Assembly (NCBI RefSeq): GCF_013141715.1
Contig: NZ_WHOA01000249.1
Span: forward strand, 1 to 64,000
Length of the DNA: 64,000 nucleotides
Direction of reading: 5' to 3'
Origin: Paenibacillus phytorum
Lineage (GTDB): Bacteria > Bacillota > Bacilli > Paenibacillales > NBRC-103111
Shown: positions 9,481 through 18,290 of the stretch, one piece after another
Layout of the letters: the number at the start of each line of letters is the position of its first letter
Position numbering within the stretch: the stretch's first letter is position 1
Translations under genes and position numbers: made by a program
The notes under the pieces: model-generated
Seen by the model: only the letters and a program-made list of their open reading frames with translations
What the model was told of the DNA's origin: nothing
Database searches by the model: none

Positions 9481-12400
9481 ATGCAAGGAAGCTTAACCAG
9501 ATGGATGGGACTGCGCACAGAAGATATTCGGAAGCTATGGATGATGCTGCCGATCTTTTATTTTAGCGGGATTGCTGAATCCTTGAACTATACCGCGTTC
9601 ATGGCGCTTTTTAACCAACGATTCGGTGTGCAGTATTTACCTTATATCTATATCGTAGAAGCGGCAATCATGCCTCTAGAGGGTTGGCTCTTAGCGAAGC
9701 TGGCGAATCGGCTGCCTAAGGCCAAAATGATGACTACGCTCTACCTAATCATGATAGGATTGCTGCTCCTCAATGGTGCCGTGCTGCTTGGATTTAAGCT
9801 TGGCGGCATTGATTTCCGGTATTACTACCCGATTCTGTTCTTATCTTCCAACTTTGTCGTGAGGCAGCTGACGCTGCTGCTTTGGAGTACGGCCTTTGAT
9901 CTGTGTCCCACACAGCAGGCCAAAAGGTTGATGCCGATGTTCATCGCTTCGACGACGACCGGGGGTATTACGGCAGGCTTGATCGCTCACCAAATTGGTA
10001 AACTGCTTGGTACCGAAGCGGTGTATGCGCTCGCTCCAGTGTTGATGGTGTTCGGCTTCATCTTTTTCCGCAAAGCGTTGGCACGGTATTTGGTGCCCTT
10101 GACTTTGAAAGAAGACAAACGATTGAAGGACCTGGGAACTTCCGGAACGGGGGGAGAGGCGCAGCAGCCTGCTGGCTATTATGCGAAACAGATGCTGCGC
10201 AGCCCGTTCCTGCTTTGCGCCATTGCTTTGATGACACTTATGCCTGCGGTTTATTTTATGATCGAGTATCAGTACTTCACGGTTGCTGAGAGCAAGTTCC
10301 CCAAGGAAGGAGATCTTACCTCATTTTATGGATTAATTACCGCTATTCAATTCACGATCTGCTTGCTTCTGCAAACGGTGTCTACCCGCTTAATGAACTG
10401 GTTGGGCGCGAGCAATATGCTGCTGGCGATTACGGTCATCTTCCTTGGTGGCTTTGGACTTACTGCTTTGTTTTTAAATCAATCGCTGGGGCTTGTGATG
10501 GTGTCAGGCTCTTATGCCATTTTTTATATTCTACTGTATTACATTGCGGAGCCGTGCTATCAGCTCTTTTTCAAAATGATGCCTATCGGAAAGCGCGACG
10601 GCTATCGTTATTTTGCTCAAGGTGTGGCTGCTTCGGGCGGGATCTTAATCGGTTCGCTGCTGTCCTTGCTGCATTCGTTTGGCTTAATTCAGCTGTCTCC
10701 TCTTGCCTGGGTAGGTGTAGTTGTAGCGGCTATTCTCGTCGTGGTGGCTTGGTTCGGAAGGAATCTGTACATTCGTGAACTGGTCAAAAGTGTGCAATCT
10801 TTGCATGCGGATCTTTCAGATATTGCGGGCTCCTTTATTGGAGGCATTCGCAGCTCCAAAGCTTTATCCTCCATGCTCGGCTATCTGAAGCATCCGAATG
10901 ATTATGTGCGAGAGCTGGCTCTCGAAGTGATTGGTAAAGCGAAGGATTCCGCGTTCCTGCCGCATTTGATCGGAATGATCGGTGAGGAAAGCTCAAGAAT
11001 CCGCATTGCTGTGCTGCGGGCGATGAATCTTCAAGGGGCAACGATTCAGGATCTCGTTCAGGTCGCTTCGTTCCTGGAGGATGAGGACCCTGAGGTGCGT
11101 GCGGAGAGTGTGAAGTTGATTTCAAAGGCAACACATCTCAAGAGCCAATCGCATTTCTTCATTCGTGTTAAGCTGCTAGACAACCATCCGAAGGTTGTGC
11201 ACGAAGGCGTTAAGGCGCTTTATGCGTTGGAAAGTGAAGAAAGCTATCAAGCCTGTGACGAGGCTATTATTAAAATGCTCGATAACGGCGGTGAATGGGC
11301 GGTATATGGCTGTCACACCGTAGCGGATTTGAAGCTGGATTCCTATTCAGCATGGGTGCTATCTTTGCTTGACGATCATCGTCCTGCTGTCAAAGTTGCG
11401 GCTGCGCACTGTATTGGCAAACTTCAGCAGGTGGATGCAATTCCTCACCTCTTGTCGATGGTGCCACTCGCAGACCAAGAGCTGCGCAAGGCCATTCTCG
11501 AGGCTTTCGTAGATATGGGGGCTAAGGCCCTGCCAGCCTTGCTGAACGGTGCGAATCATGTGAATCCGTTTATATGGAATTCGGCGGTTACAGCACTTGC
11601 TGAGCTGCTGGATGAAAGTAAATTACATTCAGAGTTAGTTGATCGCTGCGTAAGTCGAATGCTTGCTTCCACGCAGGAACGCGCTCTGCCTGCTGCTCTT
11701 CAAGAGCTGGGGATGCAGGGACTTGCCGAGCTTGCCAACCAGCGCTGTGGTGAGCTGCATAATGCACTGGTAGGCGGCGCGTGGGCGGTAATGGCCAAGT
11801 TCGTAGATGAGCGTGTGGTTACGACACTACGCGAAGCGACTCAGGACGAGAGTGACGAGGTTCGCGATAATGCCTTGGAAGTTCTGGCTGAAGGGCTCGG
11901 TGATCGTAGACTGGCATTAGCTCTGTTGGAATTATTAAAGAAAGAAGCGGGCAGCAGTCGTGGGGTTATAACGGAGCCGCTTCTCATTTTGCAAGAAGCT
12001 AAGATTTGGTCAGATGATTGGCTTCGAGATATTGCTATTTATGCACTAAGTTCACTGGAGCGTGCCGATATGAAGGAAGATCGCAAGTTTTTAACGATGC
12101 TGGATAAAGTTATTTTCTTGAAGCAGGTTTCCCTATTCGCGGACCTGTCCGTGGACGAACTAGGTTTAATTGCAGGGATTGCAACGGAAGAAGTACATGA
12201 GGATCTAACTTATTTATTGCGCCGTGGTGAGCGGAATGCAGCCATGTATCTCATCATTGAAGGCAATGTTGAACTGAGCAATGAGACAGGTATTGGGGAG
12301 ACTGTAACGATTGGTGTACTAGGACCGAAGCAAGCATTCGGCGAAACGACGGCATTAGACGGATCGCCTTCCTCGATTACAGCTCAAGTGATTTTCGATG

Positions 12401-12537
12401 AGGTGCGTGTGCTCACTTTGCAAGGGGAAAGCTTGTCTCGGTTAGTGAGATTGTACCCAGAGATCGGGATTGGGCTGCTTCATGCTTCTAGTGCCAGAGT
12501 GCGGCTGCTCGAAAATATGCTTTTGAAAATGGCTTAA
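9481..12537 (+). CDS. MFS/nucleotide-carrier-like protein with HEAT repeats and cNMP-binding domain
   Basis: The 1018-residue product has three parts. Residues about 10-430 have 10-12 hydrophobic segments resembling MFS or Tlc-type (ATP/ADP exchange) carriers. Residues about 450-860 are HEAT repeats (for example HPNDYVRELALEVIGKAKD, DEDPEVRAESVKLISKA, DDHRPAVKVAAAHCIGKL). Residues about 878-1010 form a cyclic-nucleotide-binding fold. In its phosphate-binding cassette the Gly-Glu pair is kept (FGE, Glu955), but the Arg normally found after Pro is Ser964 (GSPSSITAQV), so ordinary cAMP or cGMP binding is doubtful. This architecture is known from other bacteria, but its substrate is not settled. 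The gene lies between the acetyltransferase and a partner-switching set, which suggests a membrane sensor-regulator rather than a simple transporter. Confidence 0.8.
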   Translation: MQGSLTRWMGLRTEDIRKLWMMLPIFYFSGIAESLNYTAFMALFNQRFGVQYLPYIYIVEAAIMPLEGWLLAKLANRLPKAKMMTTLYLIMIGLLLLNGAVLLGFKLGGIDFRYYYPILFLSSNFVVRQLTLLLWSTAFDLCPTQQAKRLMPMFIASTTTGGITAGLIAHQIGKLLGTEAVYALAPVLMVFGFIFFRKALARYLVPLTLKEDKRLKDLGTSGTGGEAQQPAGYYAKQMLRSPFLLCAIALMTLMPAVYFMIEYQYFTVAESKFPKEGDLTSFYGLITAIQFTICLLLQTVSTRLMNWLGASNMLLAITVIFLGGFGLTALFLNQSLGLVMVSGSYAIFYILLYYIAEPCYQLFFKMMPIGKRDGYRYFAQGVAASGGILIGSLLSLLHSFGLIQLSPLAWVGVVVAAILVVVAWFGRNLYIRELVKSVQSLHADLSDIAGSFIGGIRSSKALSSMLGYLKHPNDYVRELALEVIGKAKDSAFLPHLIGMIGEESSRIRIAVLRAMNLQGATIQDLVQVASFLEDEDPEVRAESVKLISKATHLKSQSHFFIRVKLLDNHPKVVHEGVKALYALESEESYQACDEAIIKMLDNGGEWAVYGCHTVADLKLDSYSAWVLSLLDDHRPAVKVAAAHCIGKLQQVDAIPHLLSMVPLADQELRKAILEAFVDMGAKALPALLNGANHVNPFIWNSAVTALAELLDESKLHSELVDRCVSRMLASTQERALPAALQELGMQGLAELANQRCGELHNALVGGAWAVMAKFVDERVVTTLREATQDESDEVRDNALEVLAEGLGDRRLALALLELLKKEAGSSRGVITEPLLILQEAKIWSDDWLRDIAIYALSSLERADMKEDRKFLTMLDKVIFLKQVSLFADLSVDELGLIAGIATEEVHEDLTYLLRRGERNAAMYLIIEGNVELSNETGIGETVTIGVLGPKQAFGETTALDGSPSSITAQVIFDEVRVLTLQGESLSRLVRLYPEIGIGLLHASSARVRLLENMLLKMA

Positions 12538-12589
12538 CCGGTTAATCGGCTAGTGGTTTCAGTAATCAGCGTCTGGGAGGGTGAATGTC

Positions 12590-13027
12590 GTGTCAGCAGA
12601 GTCCATCGTTTTGAGCAATGATCTGAAGGAACTGGAGCGGCTAGGTGTGTTCTTGCGAGGCTTGTCAGGGACGATGGGCATGGACGACCATACGTTGTAC
12701 CAAGTGAATTTAGTCTGCGACGAGCTTGTGACGAACATCATTCTCTATGGCTATCCGACTGGTGAACCCCGTATGCATACGATCCGCATTGATTTGGGGC
12801 TTGTCTCTGGGGGTTGGGAGCTTCGAATGACTGACCGCGGAGTGCCTTTTAATCCTCTGTTGAAGTCAAGTCCGACTGTGGACCTGAGCTTGGATGATCG
12901 AGGGATTGGCGGTCTCGGCATCTACTTTGTGAAGCAGGTTATGGATGACATTGTGTATGAACGCTTGAATGATGAAAATGTTCTAATGATGAAAAAATGG
13001 CGAATCAAGGAGGAGGGAATATCATGA
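12590..13027 (+). CDS. RsbW-like anti-sigma kinase (GHKL ATP-binding protein)
   Basis: The 145-residue product is read from the GTG at 12590, 9 bases after GGGAGG; the earlier in-frame GTG at 12581 directly abuts that site. It has the GHKL ATPase motifs: N-box in CDELVTNIILYGY, a G1-type DRGVPFNP and a G2-type GIGGLGIYFVKQVMD. Relatives are RsbW and SpoIIAB, which bind a sigma factor or another target and phosphorylate a STAS partner. Its stop overlaps the STAS start by 4 bases, so the pair is translationally coupled. No sigma factor gene lies nearby, so the target protein is unknown. Confidence 0.88.
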   Translation: MSAESIVLSNDLKELERLGVFLRGLSGTMGMDDHTLYQVNLVCDELVTNIILYGYPTGEPRMHTIRIDLGLVSGGWELRMTDRGVPFNPLLKSSPTVDLSLDDRGIGGLGIYFVKQVMDDIVYERLNDENVLMMKKWRIKEEGIS

Positions 13028-13359
13028 TGATAACCGAGCAAATGCAAGGAGATATCGTGCTTTTGAGCTTAAACGGCCGACTGGATGCAAATACATCAGC
13101 GAACTTGGAGTCGGCTTTTGCAAAACTAGTTGAACAAGGGAAGGGCAAGTTTGTGTTTGATCTTCAAGGACTTGACTATGTCAGCAGTGCGGGGCTCAGA
13201 AGCTTACTTGCAGCAGCCAAAATGATTAAGGTGATTCAAGGCAAGCTGGCGCTGGCACGAATGAATGAGCATGTGAAGGATGTATTCGATATGTCAGGAT
13301 TTAGCCGTATTTTCTCGATTTATGAGACGGAAGTGGATGCTGTCCATGCGATTTCTTAG
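13024..13359 (+). CDS. STAS-domain anti-sigma-factor antagonist (RsbV-like)
   Basis: The 111-residue product is a single STAS domain. The ATG at 13024 follows AAGGAGGAGGG and overlaps the stop of the kinase gene. The segment DYVSSAGLRSLL holds the phosphorylation site: Ser55 aligns with the serine phosphorylated in RsbV and SpoIIAA. By family knowledge the phosphorylated form is inactive and the dephosphorylated form captures the kinase and frees its target. The kinase upstream and the PP2C phosphatase downstream complete a full partner switch. Confidence 0.9.
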   Translation: MMITEQMQGDIVLLSLNGRLDANTSANLESAFAKLVEQGKGKFVFDLQGLDYVSSAGLRSLLAAAKMIKVIQGKLALARMNEHVKDVFDMSGFSRIFSIYETEVDAVHAIS

Positions 13360-13407
13360 TACGACGGCCAGGAATCAATGTAAGGCAAATTATAGGGGGC
13401 ACGCTGG

Positions 13408-14856
13408 ATGAATATCGTTGTTGGTGTGCTTCTTATTGTGTGTCTCGTGGTTGTCATACTATGGCAGCTGAGCGAGCGAAAGCGTAGATCCGCAGAGCTG
13501 GAGCTTCAGAGAACTATGCAGCTATTCGATGTAAGTTTGGAAGTGAATTCGACGATTCGTAAACAGGATTTGCTTGTGAAAATCATGGAAACCTCTTCCC
13601 GCATTATGAATGCCGAGGCTTCGTCAGTTATTTTGGTCGATGAGGAAAAAGGGGAGCTGTTCTTTGACCTTGCGTTAGGTGAAAAAGGCGACGAGGTTCG
13701 TGAAATTCGCCTCAAAATAGGTGAAGGCATCGCAGGTTGGGTGGCTCAGACCGGCGAATCGGTCAAGGTTGATGATGCTGGGCAGGACGAGCGATGGTCG
13801 TCGAAGGTAGCGAAACGAGTCGATTATCCGACGCGCAGCCTTCTCTGCGTACCACTGGTAAGCAAGGGGAAAATCATCGGTGTGCTGCAGGTGTTGAACA
13901 AGCGGGATGGCGCTCATTTCTCTGACCGCGATTTACAGCTGCTTGAGTCCATCGCATCGCCAACGGCGGTTTCTTTGGAAAATGCCATGCTGTACGACGC
14001 GCTGGAGAAGTCCATTCATGCTTTGAAAACGACAACGGCCGCTAAAGAACGGATGGAGAGCGAGCTGCGCATTGCCACTGATATCCAGATGGGCTTCCTC
14101 CCTCACGGGAGTTTGTGTTTAAGCAGTGGCGGCGTTGAAGGTGATATGAACGACTCAACTGAAGCGGGAGGTCGTGAAAGTACTGACGTGGCTGTCGTGG
14201 AGACACAGGCCATTATTCGTCCTGCTCGTGAAGTGGGCGGGGACTTCTACGACTACTTCTGTATCGGGGCAGATCGCTTGTTCTTCGTGCTTGGCGATGT
14301 ATCTGACAAGGGAATACCGGCTGCTTTGTTCATGGCAGTAACCATGACGTTGTTGAAAGGGAAGATGACCTCAGAGATGACTCCTGGAGAGCTGTTGACG
14401 GCAGTCAATCAAGAGCTTTATAAGGATGACTCAACGATGTTTGCGACGATCTTCTGCGGTTTACTAGATGTACGAACAGGACAGTTAATTTATAGCGATG
14501 GTGGTCATTGTCCCCCTTACATCATGCGGGAAAGCGGAGACGTGGAGCAGCTGAAAGGGAAGAAAGGGCTTCCGCTTGGCGTTATGGATGATATGCTTTA
14601 TATGGATAATGAAATAACATTAGGTCTTGGTGATCGAATTATACTTTATACCGATGGGATTACAGAGGCAGAGGACCGGCTGCAGGAGCAATATGGCTTC
14701 TTCCGACTATGTGAACTATTGACGAAGGAGCAAGCAAGTAATCAAACGCGCTTGCTCGAGCGGATGGTTGAGGACGTAGATGACTTCACGAATGGCGCTG
14801 TCCAGTCTGATGATATTGCTGTGCTCGTTATAGACAGAAATACAACCAAAACGTAA
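13408..14856 (+). CDS. GAF-domain PP2C/SpoIIE phosphatase (RsbU-like)
   Basis: The 482-residue product has an N-terminal membrane helix (about 3-21), a GAF sensor domain (about 40-200; KIGEGIAGWVAQTGESV, SLLCVPLVSKGKIIGVLQV) and a PP2C/SpoIIE phosphatase domain (about 225-480). Metal-binding Asp residues are seen in EVGGDFYDYF, GDVSDKGIPAALFMA and TDGITEAED, and SDDIAVLVI closes the domain. It probably dephosphorylates the STAS protein encoded just upstream in response to a GAF ligand or a membrane cue. It ends the tight operon; the next gene starts after a 133-bp gap. Confidence 0.92.
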   Translation: MNIVVGVLLIVCLVVVILWQLSERKRRSAELELQRTMQLFDVSLEVNSTIRKQDLLVKIMETSSRIMNAEASSVILVDEEKGELFFDLALGEKGDEVREIRLKIGEGIAGWVAQTGESVKVDDAGQDERWSSKVAKRVDYPTRSLLCVPLVSKGKIIGVLQVLNKRDGAHFSDRDLQLLESIASPTAVSLENAMLYDALEKSIHALKTTTAAKERMESELRIATDIQMGFLPHGSLCLSSGGVEGDMNDSTEAGGRESTDVAVVETQAIIRPAREVGGDFYDYFCIGADRLFFVLGDVSDKGIPAALFMAVTMTLLKGKMTSEMTPGELLTAVNQELYKDDSTMFATIFCGLLDVRTGQLIYSDGGHCPPYIMRESGDVEQLKGKKGLPLGVMDDMLYMDNEITLGLGDRIILYTDGITEAEDRLQEQYGFFRLCELLTKEQASNQTRLLERMVEDVDDFTNGAVQSDDIAVLVIDRNTTKT

Positions 14857-14989
14857 CCTCAAAGCCATATAGTTGTGATATAGTGAATTTATACGACTTC
14901 ATGCGTTCAGACACGGATAATTAGGGGACGCAAGCCATCAGCGGATGGGAAATAAGGCTGGGAAATACCACAATAGGGGGTTCATGCCA

Positions 14990-15766
14990 ATGCAACAGTC
15001 ACGTATAAACAGGCAACCAGATACTTCTTTGCAAACGAATCATCGTACCAAAAGCAGTACGCAAGGACAGTCTGCGGGAGCAGATCTGATGAATATTCAG
15101 CGCACGATTGGCAACAAAGCTGTTGGCAGCATGCTGACTGTTCAGACGAAGCTTACTGTTGGACCCGTGGGTGATTCTTATGAACAAGAAGCCGACAAAG
15201 TCGGTAAAGAAGTAGCTGATCATATCGCAGCATCGGAAAGTGGCGGGGCATCTAAGACTGACGTTCAGCGTACGGAGAGTGAAGGTGCAGGTTCGGAAGA
15301 GGAAGAGCTGCAGATGAAGCCGTCGAGTGAAGCAATCCAGCGCTCGGAGGGCGGAGAATCGGAAGAGGAAGAGCTGCAGATGAAGCCGTCGGGCGAAACA
15401 ATCCAGCGCTCGGAGAGCGGAGAATCAGAAGAGGAAGAGCTGCAGATGAAGCCGTCAGATGGCGGAGGTTTCGACGCCGGGGCGTCCATTGAATCTCAGA
15501 TTAAATCGAAACAAGGCAGCGGAAGTAAGATGGATGATCAGATTCAAGCGAAGATGGAATCTGCATTCAAGGCTGACTTTAGCAAAGTTAATATACATAA
15601 TAACGCAGAGTCTACGAAGCTAAACGAATCGTTAGGGGCGGAAGCGTTCGCAACGGGGAATGATATCTTTTTCCGAGAAGGCAGATATAATCCTGAAAGT
15701 CATCAAGGTCAGGAACTACTGGGGCATGAATTAACGCATGTAATCCAGCAACGAGGCGGCAAATAA
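14990..15766 (+). CDS. DUF4157-domain protein with HELTH motif
   Basis: The 258-residue product is read from the ATG at 14990, 9 bases after AGGGGG; upstream in-frame ATGs at 14945 and 14984 have poor sites. Residues 36-45 read IQRTIGNKAV, a short motif repeated in the next gene. Residues about 90-165 hold three 22-residue acidic repeats (SEEEELQMKPS, then IQRSE; DNA period exactly 66 bp). The C-terminal 75 residues are a DUF4157 domain with AFATGNDIFF and HELTHVIQQ (His246, Glu247, His250), a zinc-peptidase-like signature, and the protein ends straight after it. DUF4157 proteins with such EEEE repeats are recurrent companions of eCIS loci and often precede toxin domains. No toxin domain follows here. 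A terminator stands downstream. Confidence 0.88.
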   Translation: MQQSRINRQPDTSLQTNHRTKSSTQGQSAGADLMNIQRTIGNKAVGSMLTVQTKLTVGPVGDSYEQEADKVGKEVADHIAASESGGASKTDVQRTESEGAGSEEEELQMKPSSEAIQRSEGGESEEEELQMKPSGETIQRSESGESEEEELQMKPSDGGGFDAGASIESQIKSKQGSGSKMDDQIQAKMESAFKADFSKVNIHNNAESTKLNESLGAEAFATGNDIFFREGRYNPESHQGQELLGHELTHVIQQRGGK

Positions 15767-15778
15767 ACTTAGATCTAC

Positions 15779-15813
15779 GGCAACAGGGAATATTATTCGC
15801 TTGTTGCCTTTTT
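15779..15813 (+). terminator. Rho-independent terminator after the DUF4157 gene
   Basis: GGCAACA at 15779-15785 pairs with TGTTGCC at 15802-15808 and is followed by TTTTT. It separates the DUF4157 gene from the next gene, so the latter may have its own promoter or depend on read-through. Confidence 0.75.
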
Positions 15814-15851
15814 GTATGGATAACCAGATCGCGTAAAGGAGTAAAGCTCTA

Positions 15852-17690
15852 ATGGCAAAAGGGAATCACTTTCAACCCAGACCGAGCGCAATTGCTAACC
15901 AACATGCAAATCAGTCACAAATGTCTCAGAGGAGCAGCGCAGCGCCTCAAGCGTTTCCGCTCGCTCCGAACTTCTTTATACAGATGCAGCGTACGGCAGG
16001 CAATCGGGCAACGCAAGCTTACACCAATCAACTCATTCAGCGTAATACACCGGCTTCTCCTTTACTAGTGGTTCCTACTGCGGCGCCAGCAGCTACGGCA
16101 GCGCAGACGGTAGCACCAACACCGGCAGCTGCAGCGACGCAGACAGCAGCCCCAACGCCAGCAGCAACGCAAGCTGCAGCGCCAGCGGCGGCAGCATCAG
16201 CATCAGGAATGTCTAAGGAAACCGCAGATATGACAGCGGGTGTCACATCAACATTCAGTGACAGCTTCGGGGCTCGATCGGATAATTTGAAAGATTCTTT
16301 TGATAAAACGGATAATGCAAGTGATGCTCAACAATCCGCTAGTATGGGGGCTGTCGCTTCAGCTGCGGATTTGATTGGAGGTCCCTTCCAAATCTTGAGT
16401 ACGATCAGGGAAACGTTGGCCATTTCTTCAGCTGACCGTACGAAAGGGGATTACGCATCAGCAGGATTAGCCATAACTGAATCCGGCGGCAAAATGGTTA
16501 GCGGCTCGGCAGGTTTGGTTGATAAAGCAGCGAAATCTACGGGTCACAAGGATGGCGTAGGAGGTTCCTCATCAGTCAGCGATTACTCCGGAACGGTTGC
16601 TGAGGCGATATCGGCTGTGAAGAGTACCATTATGACCGTTAAGGGTATATATGATATGTATAGTAAGTTCTCCGAGAAGGATACGGGCGAGAAGGCAAAG
16701 GGTGTTATTGATGTTATCAGCAATGCCATCCAAGGTGCGCAATCGGGTCTTAAAGTGGCTAAGGGCATCATGGAAATTATGGAGACAAGTACAGCAAGCT
16801 TAACCTCCGTCATACCGGGTGTCAGCATTGCGGTCAGCGGTGTGAAAATTGCCATAAAAACCGTCGATGTGATTAAAGCCGGCTTAAACCGTTCGGCAAT
16901 GACGGCATTGAAACGTGATTTCAAAGGGAAAGCTGAGAATGCTGCATTCGTCAAAGCTAAAACGTGGTATCGCAACGCAGGCGTGGATAAAGCGAAGCTT
17001 GCTGCGCATAAATTAACCCTAGAAACGAAGTCAGCGCAAGGCGATGCGGCAGCTAGAAGTCAGCTCGAAGCAATTAAAAACTACGAACTGGCCAAAGAAA
17101 TGAAGAACATCAATGTGAAGCGGACGACACGCGGCGGCTTGCAAATTGGCTTAGAGTTAACTAAAATTGCAGCAGACATTGCAACATTGACTGGGGTTGG
17201 AGCACAAGTCGGAACACCTCTCAAAATTGTCGCTTCTGGTGTGGGAGCTGCCATGCCAATTGTGCGCTCTTTGAAACAAGCAGGACGCGACCGTGCAGCT
17301 AAGGACGGAGCATGGGGCATTACCAAAGCGGTATTCGATGCGAATAAATCGACAGAGAAGAAGCGGGAACGTCGTAGCAGAGATGCGGATCTGATTCTTG
17401 ATTTAATCAGGAGCTTGCCTGAGATCTACGATCCTGTACCAGCAGCAGCGCCTGCAACGGCAGCCCCAGCGGCTGGGTCTGCACCAGCAGCAGCAACTCC
17501 TGCACCAGCACCGGTAGCTAGGTCTTTCACCGGAGGTGGCCATACAGATTCAGAAGTGATTACTCGCTACAAACAAGTATGCAGTTTTATAGAGGCAGCG
17601 GGAGTTAATTGGCCAACGCTTAAAGGCTTAGAGAATGATCCGGATAAACTGAGAGAAGGTCTTATTACTGCGATGGGCCAAAGAGAATAG
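15852..17690 (+). CDS. Ala/Pro-rich helical protein, candidate injection-system cargo
   Basis: The 612-residue product has an AAAGGAG site upstream. No full-length family is recognised. Residues 45-53 read MQRTAGNRA, the same short motif as in the DUF4157 protein just upstream. A low-complexity Ala/Pro/Thr linker (about 60-115) leads to a long, Ala/Gly/Ser-rich helical region (about 120-530). This includes several mildly hydrophobic stretches (for example SVIPGVSIAVSGVKIAI and PLKIVASGVGAAMPIV) that could insert in membranes or form a helical bundle. A second Ala/Pro linker (about 530-560) precedes a small C-terminal domain. It has no signal peptide. The neighbouring YbjN-like gene starts 14 bp later and could encode its chaperone. 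A delivered effector or an internal structural protein are both possible; the function is unknown. Confidence 0.75.
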   Translation: MAKGNHFQPRPSAIANQHANQSQMSQRSSAAPQAFPLAPNFFIQMQRTAGNRATQAYTNQLIQRNTPASPLLVVPTAAPAATAAQTVAPTPAAAATQTAAPTPAATQAAAPAAAASASGMSKETADMTAGVTSTFSDSFGARSDNLKDSFDKTDNASDAQQSASMGAVASAADLIGGPFQILSTIRETLAISSADRTKGDYASAGLAITESGGKMVSGSAGLVDKAAKSTGHKDGVGGSSSVSDYSGTVAEAISAVKSTIMTVKGIYDMYSKFSEKDTGEKAKGVIDVISNAIQGAQSGLKVAKGIMEIMETSTASLTSVIPGVSIAVSGVKIAIKTVDVIKAGLNRSAMTALKRDFKGKAENAAFVKAKTWYRNAGVDKAKLAAHKLTLETKSAQGDAAARSQLEAIKNYELAKEMKNINVKRTTRGGLQIGLELTKIAADIATLTGVGAQVGTPLKIVASGVGAAMPIVRSLKQAGRDRAAKDGAWGITKAVFDANKSTEKKRERRSRDADLILDLIRSLPEIYDPVPAAAPATAAPAAGSAPAAATPAPAPVARSFTGGGHTDSEVITRYKQVCSFIEAAGVNWPTLKGLENDPDKLREGLITAMGQRE

Positions 17691-17704
17691 GAGAGTGGAC
17701 ATAC

Positions 17705-18223
17705 ATGCTACCAGATTTGGTACATGCGCGCCATTTGGCGCAACTGGGATTATTGAAGCAAATCCTAGATGAAGCGGATCTTGCCACGAATTTATTGGAA
17801 AAATCCGAAGCGATTCCACTTCACGTGTTAATGGCAGGATTTCAAGAGGATAAAAAAGGGCGTGAACGGTTCCTGCACTTTAGTTTTTTACCTCTGAACG
17901 ATGATGATATTGTTGCCATCCAGCTGCTACAAATTTACAGTACGCTGCCGTTTCACCTACAAGAAGGAGCGCGAGATGGCGTGGCTTCAGTACTGCTGGA
18001 AATTAATACAAGATTGCCAATTGGTCATTTTGGCATCAATGAACAGAATGAGCTGCACTATCGGTATGTGTATAGTATTTCAGCGTCCAGCACTTTTGAA
18101 AGCGAAGAAGTATTGGAGATTCTCAGCTTGTTCGTCTACATGTGCGATATGTTCGCTGAGCATGTTGAATTAGTAGCTAGCGGCGAAGCCTCTGCGGAGC
18201 AAGTTGTTCAATCTTTGAGATAG
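17705..18223 (+). CDS. YbjN/type-III-chaperone-like protein
   Basis: The 172-residue acidic product resembles the YbjN / CesT-type secretion-chaperone fold: an alpha-beta layout with the segment VASVLLEINTRLPIGHFGI, the strand pair LHYRYVYSIS, and a C-terminal helix EVLEILSLFVYMCDMFAEHVE. Such proteins commonly bind secreted partners or act as small regulators. It starts 14 bp after the 612-residue candidate cargo gene with a GGAGAG site and is followed by a terminator, so the two are probably co-transcribed. The family call is by pattern only; the chaperone role is inferred from the neighbourhood. Confidence 0.7.
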   Translation: MLPDLVHARHLAQLGLLKQILDEADLATNLLEKSEAIPLHVLMAGFQEDKKGRERFLHFSFLPLNDDDIVAIQLLQIYSTLPFHLQEGARDGVASVLLEINTRLPIGHFGINEQNELHYRYVYSISASSTFESEEVLEILSLFVYMCDMFAEHVELVASGEASAEQVVQSLR

Positions 18224-18234
18224 TTAAAGTAAAC

Positions 18235-18277
18235 CCAAAAAACCGATTGCTTCCTTCCATAGGAGATCGGTTTTTTG
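18235..18277. terminator. Bidirectional terminator
   Basis: AACCGAT at about 18241-18247 pairs with ATCGGTT at 18266-18272. An A-run stands on the left and a T-run on the right, so it can serve both the plus-strand YbjN-like gene and the convergent lipoprotein gene. Confidence 0.75.
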
Positions 18278-18290
18278 GCTATATTCTGCG

